A stretch of DNA of 64,000 nt, taken from the NCBI GenBank assembly GCA_015075515.1, contig JABTUE010000003.1, forward strand, positions 310,001 through 374,000, read 5' to 3'. Each line of letters opens with the position of its first letter. Position 1 is the stretch's first letter. Below the pieces are notes generated by a model. That model made no database searches. It was not told where the DNA came from and saw only the letters and a list, made by a program, of their open reading frames with translations. The position numbers were made by a program, and so were the translations under genes. Below, one piece after another: positions 1 to 9,226 of this stretch. The stretch comes from Planctomycetota bacterium. GTDB lineage: Bacteria; Planctomycetota; UBA8742; UBA2392.

Positions 1-154
1 TGATGCGGATTTCCTTAATTTCGGCGGCCTTGGCCTGCATCGGCTGCGGGCCGCTGTGGCGCGCGCCTTCTTCGGCCACAGAAACCGTCGAGGCCGCAAA
101 CACGGCACCCATTGCCAGCAGGAACTTCAGTGATGCAAACGTTCTCTTGAGCAT
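1..154 (-). CDS. Exported protein, N-terminal fragment (cut by window edge)
   Basis: The gene runs off the left edge; only 51 codons are visible. It begins MLKRTFASLKFLLAMGAVF and has a typical Sec signal peptide: positively charged n-region, hydrophobic core, and a probable cleavage site after the Ala/Val-rich stretch near residue 27. An AAGGAG ribosome-binding site lies 5 bases before the ATG at 154. The visible mature part is short and charged (KAAEIKEIRI) and matches nothing I recognise. It lies downstream of the atpA terminator on the same strand, so it is probably a separate transcription unit. No function is proposed. Confidence 0.6.
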   Translation of the reverse strand, partial: MLKRTFASLKFLLAMGAVFAASTVSVAEEGARHSGPQPMQAKAAEIKEIRI

Positions 155-520
155 GTCCTCTCCTTGCGTCCATTGGGCCGAACCGGGAACAACCCGGAAC
201 CGGCCAACACAGAAAGCCCCAGACCTGTGGTTCAGGCCGGCGGACGGAAGGAGCGACACAAACGGAAAATGGTTATTCGCACCGACCGGCCGTCAGCCGG
301 TCCACTCAGCGAAAACCCATGACAAACCTTGGCGTGATACCCCGCACCTCAGACTCCGCAAAAGGGCCGGCCACGCCGGGAATTGACCCGACTCAATAGC
401 CGTGACACAGAAGCTGGCCCCTTTGCATGCTGCAATCCTAGGTTCAGCCCTCCGGCGCGCAACCGGAAAGGCCGTATGTACGTGGCGGCAGCCGGCCCTG
501 GCTTACGCCGGCCGGCCAAA
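155..520. other. Intergenic stretch without a recognisable gene
   Basis: Between the partial exported protein and the atpA terminator. I see no coding frame with a ribosome-binding site. The only structure noticed is a 7-bp hairpin at 284-302 (GACCGGC / GCCGGTC) with no T-run. The promoter of the partial gene should lie here, but no convincing -35/-10 pair was found. Confidence 0.5.
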
Positions 521-552
521 ACAAACCCCGCCCGGTGCCGGACGGGGTTTGT
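521..552 (-). terminator. Rho-independent terminator of the atp operon
   Basis: A 10-bp stem ACAAACCCCG / CGGGGTTTGT with a 12-base loop. On the minus strand it is followed by TTTT. It starts 17 bases after the atpA stop codon, so the ATP synthase transcript most likely ends here, before any atpG, atpD or atpC. Confidence 0.75.
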
Positions 553-568
553 GGTCGTTGTGTCACGA

Positions 569-2254
<1,686 letters not shown>

Positions 2255-2302
2255 GTTCGCGTACCTTCGTGTTGGTGCTGCCTGAAAACCTGCCCGTTGC
2301 CG

Positions 2303-2731
2303 CTACCCGCCGGCGCTTTCGCTCCACTTCTTCATCGCGGCCTTGACCCGCGGGTCGTCACTGGGCCCCAGTGCGTTCTTGAAATAGCCGGCCTTCATTT
2401 CCTTGATTTCCTGAAGCCGCGGAAGCTGGCTGGCCGGATGCCCGTTGGCGGTGTGCATGTTGGCATAGGCCAGCGCGGCGTACATGTGCTCGGCCCACTT
2501 CACGTAGGGCTCCTTGCGCTTTTCGGCGTCGCCGCGGACAGCTTCGTATTCCTTCTGGGCGGAAAAGGCGGCGTCGGCCTCGGTCTTGTACTCCGAGGCG
2601 TAGTTCTTGCCCTTGGCCGGGGCGTTGTTGGCCTTGGGGGCGTTGTTGGCCTTGGGCGGCGGGCCCGAAGACCCGCAACCGGCGGCCAGAACCGCCAGAA
2701 CCACCACGGTAACAGCAAGGGCTTTGCTCAT
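2303..2731 (-). CDS. Small lipoprotein inserted in the atp operon
   Basis: 142 residues. The signal peptide ends in a lipobox VLAAGC with the lipidated Cys at residue 19. A Pro/Asn/Lys linker follows with the direct repeat KANNAP (twice), then a charged, mostly helical region of about 100 residues (NYASEYKTEADAAFSAQKEY...). I do not recognise the family. It lies between atpH and atpA, 21 bases after the atpH stop and about 50 before the atpA start, on the same strand, so it is almost certainly cotranscribed with ATP synthase. Whether it contacts the enzyme is unknown; an outer-face lipoprotein could not touch F1, but could sit near the F0 periplasmic side. Confidence 0.8.
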   Translation of the reverse strand: MSKALAVTVVVLAVLAAGCGSSGPPPKANNAPKANNAPAKGKNYASEYKTEADAAFSAQKEYEAVRGDAEKRKEPYVKWAEHMYAALAYANMHTANGHPASQLPRLQEIKEMKAGYFKNALGPSDDPRVKAAMKKWSESAGG

Positions 2732-2752
2732 GAAAGCTTTGCTCCTGCAAAC

Positions 2753-3304
2753 CTACACCGATTCCGCAATCGCCCGCGCCAGATGGTTCAGGCGCGTGCG
2801 CAATGTGGTGTCCACCAGCAGGTCACCCAGTCGCACGCGCGCCCCGCCCAGCAGGTCCGGCTTGTGCTCAAAGTGCAGCACGATTTCCTTGCCGCCGCTG
2901 GCGGCCGAAAGCGTGCGCACCAGTTCGTCCTTTTCGGCCTGGCTGAAATCCGTGCCGGATTCGACCCAGGCATGGGCGCGGTTTTCGGCCTGGTCGCGGT
3001 ACACGGCAAAGGCGTTGAAAATGTTGTCCAGCAGCGGCTCGCGGCTTTTGTCCACCAGCACCAGCAGGAAGTTCAGGACCTCGGGTTTGACCTTGCCCGA
3101 CAGGGCCGACGAAAGACCGCGCTGCTTGACCTCGCGCGGCACGCGCGGGCTGGTGAAGAAATCGCGAAAGTCCTTGTCCTGGTAGGCGCCCATCACGGCC
3201 TTCAGGCCGGCGTACACGTCGCCCACAATGCCCCGGTCGCGCGCGACTTCGTACAGCGCGGCGGCATAGACACGGGCGACAGGATCGGACGGGTTGGTGG
3301 CCAT
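2753..3304 (-). CDS. atpH: F-type ATP synthase subunit delta
   Basis: 183 residues, normal for the delta (OSCP) subunit that joins the top of F1 to the b-subunit stator. The N-terminal helical domain contains VARVYAAALYEVARD, and the C-terminal part has the typical end LLGGARVRLGDLLVDTTLRTRLNHL (the conserved GG.R...GD...D.S...L..L pattern). It sits between atpF and the operon lipoprotein, the usual place after atpF. Confidence 0.93.
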   Translation of the reverse strand: MATNPSDPVARVYAAALYEVARDRGIVGDVYAGLKAVMGAYQDKDFRDFFTSPRVPREVKQRGLSSALSGKVKPEVLNFLLVLVDKSREPLLDNIFNAFAVYRDQAENRAHAWVESGTDFSQAEKDELVRTLSAASGGKEIVLHFEHKPDLLGGARVRLGDLLVDTTLRTRLNHLARAIAESV

Positions 3305-3354
3305 AACTCAAGTTCCAGGTGCGAAGCGCGGGGTGCGAAGCCCGCCACACATCG

Positions 3355-3939
3355 CTAGTTCTTCATCGCGCCGGCGGCGGCAATCGCTTCCTTGGCCAGA
3401 CGGCGGTGGTCGTCGCCGGTCAGCGAACGTTCCAGCACGCGCGAACCGGCCAGCAGCGACAGCTCGACGGCGTAATCGCGCAGTTCGGCCTCGGCCTTCT
3501 TGCGCATCAGTTCAATTTCGCGCGCGGCGCGCTCTTTCATTTCGCGGGCCTGGGCCTCGGCCGCCTGCTGGATGCGGGCGGCGGCTTCCTTGCCGGCGTT
3601 GCGGGCCTCGTCTGTGATCTTCTGGGCCTCGATGTTGGCGTTGCGCATCAGTTCTTCGTGCTTTTTGAGCAGCACTTCGGCCTGGGCGCGCACGGCGTCG
3701 GCTTTGTCCTGGGCGTCCTTGATGCCGGCCTGGCGGGCGGCCAGTTGCTTGAGCATCATGGGAATCACCTTCACGCCCAGGATCAGAAAGATGATCCCGA
3801 ACGTGACGTATTCCCAGAACATCAGGTTGGCCGAAAAGTGCAGCACGCCGGGCTGGGCCGGCTTGGCGTCGCCGGCGGCCATCAGGGCCGGGGCAAACGC
3901 CACCAGTGCGGACAGAATCGCAAGCGTCTTTGCGCGCAT
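3355..3939 (-). CDS. atpF: F-type ATP synthase subunit b, with signal peptide-like N-terminus
   Basis: 194 residues from the ATG at 3939, which has AAGGAA upstream; a longer frame to 3975 lacks such support. Residues 1-22 look like a cleavable signal peptide (MRAKTLAILSALVAFAPALMA). The real membrane helix follows at about 37-55 (EYVTFGIIFLILGVKVIPMM), then a long charged coiled coil rich in Ala, Lys, Glu and Arg to the C-terminus. This is the peripheral stator stalk. The extra N-terminal segment would be either a second membrane helix or a cleaved signal that fixes an N-out orientation; ordinary b subunits such as the E. coli one lack it. Confidence 0.92.
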   Translation of the reverse strand: MRAKTLAILSALVAFAPALMAAGDAKPAQPGVLHFSANLMFWEYVTFGIIFLILGVKVIPMMLKQLAARQAGIKDAQDKADAVRAQAEVLLKKHEELMRNANIEAQKITDEARNAGKEAAARIQQAAEAQAREMKERAAREIELMRKKAEAELRDYAVELSLLAGSRVLERSLTGDDHRRLAKEAIAAAGAMKN

Positions 3940-3996
3940 GGCTTTCCTTGTACGGTCCGGCAGGGAGGCGGGCACAGCCCGCCTCCCCCGGTGTCA

Positions 3997-4305
3997 CTAC
4001 TTGTTGATGCCGGTCAGCTTTTCCACGTCGGCCTTTTCGCCGAGCGCGCCAAAGGCCGGAATCTTGCCGCCCGCGAAAATCATCGCAAGCATGCACACCA
4101 CGATCGCAAACAGCGCCGCGCCTTCGACAAACGCCGCCGTCACGATCGTCAGGCCGCGGATGTCACCGGTGCTGGCCGGCTGACGCGCGATGCCCTCCAT
4201 GGCCTGGCCGGCCAGACGGCCGATGCCCAGACCGGCGCCGATCGCGGCAAGACCGGCACCGATGCCGGCCGCGCCGTAGGCCCATCCGAATCCACCGAAA
4301 TCCAT
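3997..4305 (-). CDS. atpE: F-type ATP synthase subunit c
   Basis: 102 residues from the ATG at 4305 (AGGAGA upstream). Two membrane helices form the rotor ring unit, joined by the polar loop ARQP (residues 40-43). The ion-binding carboxylate is E61 in TAAFVEGAALFAIVV. Compared with Na+-type c subunits, the Gln and Pro of helix 1 and the Ser after the carboxylate are replaced (Ile, Ala and Gly here), so a proton-driven ring is predicted. About 20 charged residues extend past helix 2 (GGKIPAFGALGEKADVEKL), longer than usual. It lies in standard order between atpB and atpF. Confidence 0.95.
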   Translation of the reverse strand: MDFGGFGWAYGAAGIGAGLAAIGAGLGIGRLAGQAMEGIARQPASTGDIRGLTIVTAAFVEGAALFAIVVCMLAMIFAGGKIPAFGALGEKADVEKLTGINK

Positions 4306-4410
4306 GTTCTTCTCCTGTGTCCTGCGGTTGTGTTCGGTCTTCCCTGTGCTCTGCCGTGGGCACCCTCCCGGCCGGCGCCCCCCATGCGGCATGCCGCATG
4401 GGCACGCAGA

Positions 4411-5352
4411 TCAATGCTCCGGCACCAGGTACAGCCCGAGGAAAATCGCCGAGAGATACGTGAAAATGTAGGCCTGCAGAATGGACACGAATATTTCCAG
4501 CGCGTACAGGCCTACGCCCATCGCGACCGTGGGAATACCCGTGGCGATGCGCCAGACTTCGCTGGGCACCAGCAGGTTGATGAACAGGAACGAAAGCAGC
4601 GAACAGTGGCCCGCCGTCATGTTGGCAAACAGGCGCACCATCAGGGCAAAGGGTTTGATGAAAATGAAGCCCGCGAACTCAATCAGAAACAGCAGCAGCC
4701 AGACCATCAGATCCATCGGCTTCCACGAAAAGTGGTACGGCACCAGGTTTTTGAAGAAGCCGAAGACGCCCGCCGCGACCCCGCCCTCCTGGCGGATGCT
4801 CATGACAAACGCGCCCACGCCGTACACCAGCAGCGTGATCAGCGCCATGCTGCCGGTAAAGGTGATGGCGCTGCTGGCGGTGGTGCTGCCCGGAATCAGA
4901 CCCATCAGGTTGACCAGCGCGATAAAGAAGAACATGCACACAAACAGCGGCACGAACTTGTCCGCCAGCCAGTGCGGCGGCAGATCGTCATGATGGTGGT
5001 CATGCGCGTGGCCGTGGTCGTGATCATGGTGTTTGGCGTGCGGGTTCTTGATGTTCGGGCGCACGACTTCGTCACGAATGTACGTGACAATCGGTTCCAG
5101 AAAATTGCGGATGCCTTTGGGCACGCGGGTGTTGCGCACAAACGTGGCGTAACAGAACAACACGATCATCACCGCCGCCGCCAGCCACATCATGATCACG
5201 TGCTGGCTGATCCACATCCACTTTGGGAACGTGCCGTTCCACCATTCAATGAATGCCTCGCCGTGCACGCCCCAGTACGTGACCCAGGCCGAGTACCTGT
5301 CGTACAGGTGCTCCACCGGATTGAATGCCCCGCCACCAGCACCTAGAAACAC
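4411..5352 (-). CDS. atpB: F-type ATP synthase subunit a, with histidine-rich loop
   Basis: 313 residues, longer than the usual 230-290. The essential Arg of the proton channel is R240 in FALMVRLFANMTAGH, followed by the conserved terminal helices (ALEIFVSILQAYIFTYLSAI). Residues 105-123 form a loop with ten histidines and several aspartates, before the block that starts WLADKFVPLFVCMF. The start is GTG at 5352 with AGGAGA upstream, and overlaps the end of the atpI-like gene by 10 bases, suggesting translational coupling. The His/Asp loop could bind Zn, Ni or Cu; that is inference. Confidence 0.94.
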   Translation of the reverse strand: MFLGAGGGAFNPVEHLYDRYSAWVTYWGVHGEAFIEWWNGTFPKWMWISQHVIMMWLAAAVMIVLFCYATFVRNTRVPKGIRNFLEPIVTYIRDEVVRPNIKNPHAKHHDHDHGHAHDHHHDDLPPHWLADKFVPLFVCMFFFIALVNLMGLIPGSTTASSAITFTGSMALITLLVYGVGAFVMSIRQEGGVAAGVFGFFKNLVPYHFSWKPMDLMVWLLLFLIEFAGFIFIKPFALMVRLFANMTAGHCSLLSFLFINLLVPSEVWRIATGIPTVAMGVGLYALEIFVSILQAYIFTYLSAIFLGLYLVPEH

Positions 5353-5747
5353 GTTGTCTCCTGTACCGCGCGGGCCGGCGCGGCCCCGCGCGCAAACCGC
5401 AGCACATTCAGGCCCAGCGAAACCATCACACCCGCCAGAAACGCCAGCGCAAACCCCGCCGGGTTACCCCAGCCGGTGAGGGCCAGCGCCAGAAAGCCTG
5501 TTACCAGAACCACCACGCGCAGGCCAAAGCCGCCGTAAACATGGCCCAGCATCGCGGCCTTGCCTGTTTCGCGCATCGCGCGCCGCGTTGTGAAGGCGGC
5601 AAATACCATCATGCCCAGCCCCAGTGCCGCGCCGGCCGCCAGCCCGCGCAGCATGAAAGCGTCCAGCCCCAGCAATGCCACGGCGCCGCCGGTAACCGCC
5701 AGCACGGCAATCACAAGCGCAGCAACCGCGTAAAGCTGCCAGGTCAA
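5343..5747 (-). CDS. AtpI-like small membrane protein of the ATP synthase operon
   Basis: 134 residues with four hydrophobic segments (for example LYAVAALVIAVLAVTGGAVALL and VVVLVTGFLALAL). Size, topology and position just before atpB fit the AtpI / ATP synthase I family, which helps c-ring assembly or Mg2+ supply, but sequence resemblance is weak. The start is a TTG at 5747 that overlaps the upstream stop (TTGA), with a purine-rich AGGGGGCAAG before it, so it is probably translated by coupling. A longer open frame continues upstream through the atpZ-like gene but is a shadow. Confidence 0.7.
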   Translation of the reverse strand: MTWQLYAVAALVIAVLAVTGGAVALLGLDAFMLRGLAAGAALGLGMMVFAAFTTRRAMRETGKAAMLGHVYGGFGLRVVVLVTGFLALALTGWGNPAGFALAFLAGVMVSLGLNVLRFARGAAPARAVQETTCF

Positions 5748-6127
5748 GACTTGCCCCCTGTCTCCCGCGCGGATTGGCGCGCCTTGTCTTTGGCTTCCAT
5801 GCGGAACACCGTCCGCACGACAAACACCATGCCCATCACCGCGCCCAGCGCCGCGCCGGTCACCAGAAGCCACGGCGATACGCCAAGCCAGCCGTCCAGC
5901 AGCCACCCCGCGCCCATCGGCAGCAGCATGGTCAGGACAAACTGCATGCCGATGCCGGTGTACCGCACATAGGCATGCATGCCGCCCTGAACCTGCCGCC
6001 GGTGTCTGGCCTCGTCGCTGTCGCCCGAAGCCGCCATCTGGCGCAGTTCTTCCGCGTCCTTCTGAAGCCTTGCGTACTCTTCCGGCGACGGCGGCACAGG
6101 CCGCTTGGAATCGCCGTTGTTCGCCAC
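5744..6127 (-). CDS. AtpZ/AtpI-family protein, first gene of the atp operon
   Basis: 127 residues. The N-terminal half is soluble and charged (PPSPEEYARLQKDAEELRQM). Two membrane helices follow (GIGMQFVLTMLLPMGAGWLL and WLLVTGAALGAVMGMVFVV) with the Gly-rich G(x)GWLLD motif of the AtpZ / putative F0F1 subunit family. I chose the GTG at 6127 because it has GGGAG at the right spacing; an upstream ATG at 6163 lies inside the operon's -10 box and the one at 6187 lies in the -35 box, so neither can be translated from this promoter. Confidence 0.78.
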   Translation of the reverse strand: MANNGDSKRPVPPSPEEYARLQKDAEELRQMAASGDSDEARHRRQVQGGMHAYVRYTGIGMQFVLTMLLPMGAGWLLDGWLGVSPWLLVTGAALGAVMGMVFVVRTVFRMEAKDKARQSARETGGKS

Positions 6128-6158
6128 GAAAGGCTCCCGTCTGGGGCGCGGGGCCGGG

Positions 6159-6187
6159 AACATAGCAGGGGGGTATAGGTGGGTCAA
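6159..6187 (-). promoter_or_regulatory. Sigma70-type promoter of the atp operon
   Basis: On the minus strand TTGACC (6187-6182), a 17-base spacer, then TATGTT (6164-6159). Both boxes match the sigma70 consensus at five of six and four or five of six. Transcription should start near 6152, leaving a leader of about 25 bases before the GTG at 6127. Confidence 0.75.
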
Positions 6188-6229
6188 CGCCGGAAAAGCC
6201 GGCGCAACGGGGCCGTCGTGACACGGGTT

Positions 6230-7774
6230 TCAGCGCCCATCCGAACCGCCAGTGCCGGCGGCAAAACCCTCCGCCCGGCCCTCGTCCAGAGGCTGCCGGG
6301 TGCCTGCCAGCAGGGCATCCAGATGCTGCACATCCGCCGCCAGATGCACCGCGCGGGCGACATCACGCGCGGCCAGCAGGGTCGGACGGGCCGCCGAAAG
6401 ACCCTGCTCGAAGGCATCCAGCTCTGCCAGACGCGCGGTAACCCGCGCCTGGTAGCGATGATCCCGCAGGCGCCCGAACTCAGCGGCCACATGTTCCAGT
6501 TCCTGGCGCACTCCCTCCAGCCGCCGGCACTGCATATCCAGCCGCGCCAGGGAAAAGCGCGCCGCCAGCAACAGGAACGGACGGCGAACGCGCATGGCCA
6601 GTTGCCGCGCCTCGACAAGCGCCGCGCGCGCCTGGGACACCTGGTCTGCAGCCGCCAGCGCCTGGCCAAGCCCCAGCAGCATGTCGGCCTGCTCCTCGAT
6701 GTAATCGGTCTCGCGATGAATCTCCAGCGCCTGCCGGTACAGTCGCACGGCCTCATGGGCAGAGACGCTGTCCAGCGCCAGGCGCGCCTGGTTGCCCAGA
6801 CACTGGCCTTCGTTGCGGCGCATGCCGTACTGACGCGACAGTGCCAGGCCTTGGGCAAACATGCCGCCGGCCGATTCAAACCGCCCCAGCCGGCGATACA
6901 CCTCGCCCAGGTTGAGCAACGTCAGCACCTCGCTGCGCGCGTTGCCGGTACGGCGGTGCAGATCCAGGGCCTGTTGCAGAGTCGCGGCTGCCCCCTCAAG
7001 GTCCGCGCTTTGCATGTTCATCACGCCCAGATTGTTCAGTACTGACCCCTCGTGCCTTTCGTTGCCCGTCTGCCGTGCCAGCGCCAGCGCCGCGTCATAC
7101 AGGCGACGGGCTTCGTCCAGCCGCCCCGTTTCGCGGTACAGCAGGCCCAGGTTGTGCTGCGTCACATTGAGCGTGCGCATGTGCCCCCCGGCCTCGGCCT
7201 GCGCCAGCACGCGCGTCAGCAATTCTTCGGCGCGGTCCATGTCCTGCTCGGCCATGTGGATCACGCCCAGACCGCCCAGGGCACGCAGTTCCAGGTCGCC
7301 CTGCGGTTGTTGTGCCAGCGCGCGTTGCAGGCACTGGCGCGCCAGATCGTAACGGCCGGCCAGGCGGGCCTGTTCGCCCGCGCGCACCAGCGCCTCGGTG
7401 CGCGTTCCGGCATCAGCCCAGGGGCTGTCGGCCAGGCGCAGCAGATGTTCAAGCCCGGCGGTGGTATCCAGCGCGCGCTCGGCGGCCAGGGCCGCCCGGT
7501 TCAGCCAGTGGGCCTCGGCCGTTCCAAGCCGCCGGCGCGCGGCCTGGTCCGTCGCGTGGTTGTACCCAAGGCGCGCGTGCACGGCCAGTTCGGCGGCCTG
7601 AGCGTCCAAAAGCCCGGGGCGGGCCGGGTCGTTGCAAAGTTCCGTAATCGCGTCCAGCGCCAGCGCGTGCAGCGCGCCACGGTCGGCCGGAAGCTGCAAC
7701 TCATAGGCCGCCTCGCGCAGCAGCGCGTGGCGGAACACATGGACGGTTTCGGCGGATGCCCCGGCCCCTTGCAT
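6230..7774 (-). CDS. TPR-repeat protein, orphan C-terminal half of a STAND/kinase-TPR type regulator
   Basis: 514 residues. Most of it (about 90-480) is tetratricopeptide repeats; clear units include HNLGLLYRETGRLDEARRLY and LNNLGVMNMQSADLEGAAATL. The first 35 residues (VFRHALLREAAYELQ) match the segment that normally closes the NTPase module of large STAND or adenylate-cyclase/kinase-TPR proteins. Here nothing of the NTPase or kinase precedes it: the frame is closed by a TGA at 7799-7801 that ends the neighbouring gene. A -10-like TACACT six bases before the ATG suggests it is expressed alone. A protein-interaction scaffold or a truncated remnant are the two readings. Confidence 0.8.
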   Translation of the reverse strand: MQGAGASAETVHVFRHALLREAAYELQLPADRGALHALALDAITELCNDPARPGLLDAQAAELAVHARLGYNHATDQAARRRLGTAEAHWLNRAALAAERALDTTAGLEHLLRLADSPWADAGTRTEALVRAGEQARLAGRYDLARQCLQRALAQQPQGDLELRALGGLGVIHMAEQDMDRAEELLTRVLAQAEAGGHMRTLNVTQHNLGLLYRETGRLDEARRLYDAALALARQTGNERHEGSVLNNLGVMNMQSADLEGAAATLQQALDLHRRTGNARSEVLTLLNLGEVYRRLGRFESAGGMFAQGLALSRQYGMRRNEGQCLGNQARLALDSVSAHEAVRLYRQALEIHRETDYIEEQADMLLGLGQALAAADQVSQARAALVEARQLAMRVRRPFLLLAARFSLARLDMQCRRLEGVRQELEHVAAEFGRLRDHRYQARVTARLAELDAFEQGLSAARPTLLAARDVARAVHLAADVQHLDALLAGTRQPLDEGRAEGFAAGTGGSDGR

Positions 7775-7780
7775 CGCGCC

Positions 7781-7786
7781 AGTGTA
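7781..7786 (-). promoter_or_regulatory. -10-like hexamer six bases before the TPR gene start
   Basis: TACACT on the minus strand, then GGCGCG, then the ATG at 7774. No Shine-Dalgarno sequence and no clear -35. The same spacing occurs at seven other genes here and suggests a leaderless transcript. Confidence 0.4.
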
Positions 7787-7798
7787 ACGACCGGGCGG

Positions 7799-8119
7799 TC
7801 ACGGCGCCCGGTTCTCGGCGGCGCTGGTCGTGCCGCGGCGAACTTCAGACTCGCGGTACAGCACCCAGAACTGCCCGTATCCGTACATGGCCGTGTAGAT
7901 CATGGCCAGCGCCAGCGTGCCCACGATGTACCAGCCCCAGCGCACCAGCGGCTGGTTGGTGTGGGCCTCCAGCAGCCTTGCCGGCCACCAGATGCCGGCC
8001 GCGACGGCAACGGCGGTGAACACCAGCGTGACAATGACTCGCCACCAGATCACGTTGCCCAGAAACTCGATGACGGCATCCATGTCCGGGTCCGGGGCGC
8101 GTGGCGGGGCAATGCGCAT
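7799..8119 (-). CDS. Small membrane protein of unknown function
   Basis: 106 residues from the ATG at 8119; other possible starts are the TTG at 8146 and the ATG at 8083. Two hydrophobic segments are present (VIVTLVFTAVAVAAGIWW and YIVGTLALAMIYTAMYGYG), with a charged C-terminus. It follows the LpxL-type genes on the same strand, about 55 bases after the stop of the nearer one, so it may be the last gene of the lipid A operon. I do not recognise a family. Confidence 0.55.
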   Translation of the reverse strand: MRIAPPRAPDPDMDAVIEFLGNVIWWRVIVTLVFTAVAVAAGIWWPARLLEAHTNQPLVRWGWYIVGTLALAMIYTAMYGYGQFWVLYRESEVRRGTTSAAENRAP

Positions 8120-8173
8120 GATCGGCGATCTCGGCACGCCGATCAATGGCCCGGTGTCACGCCCTGCCCGTGC

Positions 8174-9226
8174 TCATGCGCCGCCCGTTCGGCCCGCCAC
8201 CAGCGCGTCGCGTTCGGCAACACCCCAGCGCGTGCCAAGGTCCGCATAGGCGTCCGGCCAGCCCGGCTTGCGTGCCTTGAAGCGCCGGTGCGCCCACAGG
8301 TACTGTTCCGGATACTGCCGGATGAAGCTCTCCAGGCTGTCGCGGTAATCGGCCACAATCTTCATCGGCGGCGTTGTTGCTTCATAGGCCAGCGTGCGCG
8401 TGGGCAGATACCGGAAGAACGCCCGTTCCCCGTCACGCACCATCGCGGCGTGGCCAATGCGGCCGCCGCCACGCACGGCCAGACGCGCGAAGTCGGCCTG
8501 CCAGGTGCACGGAATGCCGAAGAACGCCTCGACGGGCGCAAAATCACCGCCGTTCTGGTCCACCAGCACGCCCACCACGCGGTTTTCGCGCAGGGCGCGG
8601 GCATAGGCCCTGGCCCCGCCCCTGTGCTCGTGAACTTCGTTGCCGTAAATTTTGCGCGCGCGGGTCATCAACCGGCCCAGCGCCGGCGGCGCAACCGGCT
8701 TGGCAATCACCATCAGCGGCGCAAACCCGAAGCGGTTGACGTTGTACGTGCCGACTTCCCAGTTGCCGAAGTGCGCGGCCAGAATGAACGCGGCCTGGCC
8801 CTGACCGACCCACTGGATGTACGGGTCTTCCCGTGTGCAACCGTCCATGAAGTTCACGCCCCGCCCGCCGGCAAAGCAGCGAGGCGCCAGCATGTAGTCC
8901 GCAAACAGGTAACAGAAATGCCGCAGGCTGGCACGCGCAATGCGCGTGCGCTCGGCCTGCGGCCTTTCGGGAAAGCACAGGTCCACGTTGCGCAGCGCCG
9001 TAAACCGCAGCCGCCGCAGAAACACCCACGCCAGCCACGCCACCACCCGCGCCCAGAAATACGCCCAGCGCGGGCCGAACACCGTGGCGCCAAACGCCGC
9101 CAGCCGCAGCCAGACTTCCACAAACACCCGCACCGGCCACCAGGCCAGCAGGCGCGAACCGAAACGCTTCCTTTTGGGAGACTTTGGCAAGGCCAGAACG
9201 GTGCGCCGACGGCGCGCAAACGTCAA
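8174..9226 (-). CDS. Lipid A biosynthesis (LpxL/HtrB-type) acyltransferase, copy 1
   Basis: 350 residues. It should transfer a fatty acid to a lipid A precursor at the inner membrane. The family's catalytic HX4(D/E) motif is AAHFGNWE (H152, E157). Other typical blocks are LRNVDLCFPE (about 78-87), VLVDQNGG and FFGIPCTWQADFARLA, and the end RRFKARKPGW. One N-terminal membrane anchor covers about 25-70. The ATG at 9226 overlaps the stop of copy 2 (ATGA), so the two are translationally coupled. It is closely similar to the next gene, a tandem duplication downstream of lpxK, perhaps one enzyme per secondary acyl chain. Confidence 0.9.
   Translation of the reverse strand: MTFARRRRTVLALPKSPKRKRFGSRLLAWWPVRVFVEVWLRLAAFGATVFGPRWAYFWARVVAWLAWVFLRRLRFTALRNVDLCFPERPQAERTRIARASLRHFCYLFADYMLAPRCFAGGRGVNFMDGCTREDPYIQWVGQGQAAFILAAHFGNWEVGTYNVNRFGFAPLMVIAKPVAPPALGRLMTRARKIYGNEVHEHRGGARAYARALRENRVVGVLVDQNGGDFAPVEAFFGIPCTWQADFARLAVRGGGRIGHAAMVRDGERAFFRYLPTRTLAYEATTPPMKIVADYRDSLESFIRQYPEQYLWAHRRFKARKPGWPDAYADLGTRWGVAERDALVAGRTGGA

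Noticed and set aside
7799-7801. TGA separating the small membrane protein from the TPR frame, both in one frame, as another recoded UGA
   Set aside because: The two proteins are unrelated, the TPR gene has its own -10-like box and ATG, and no G-loop hairpin follows at SECIS distance. Same frame is expected one time in three.
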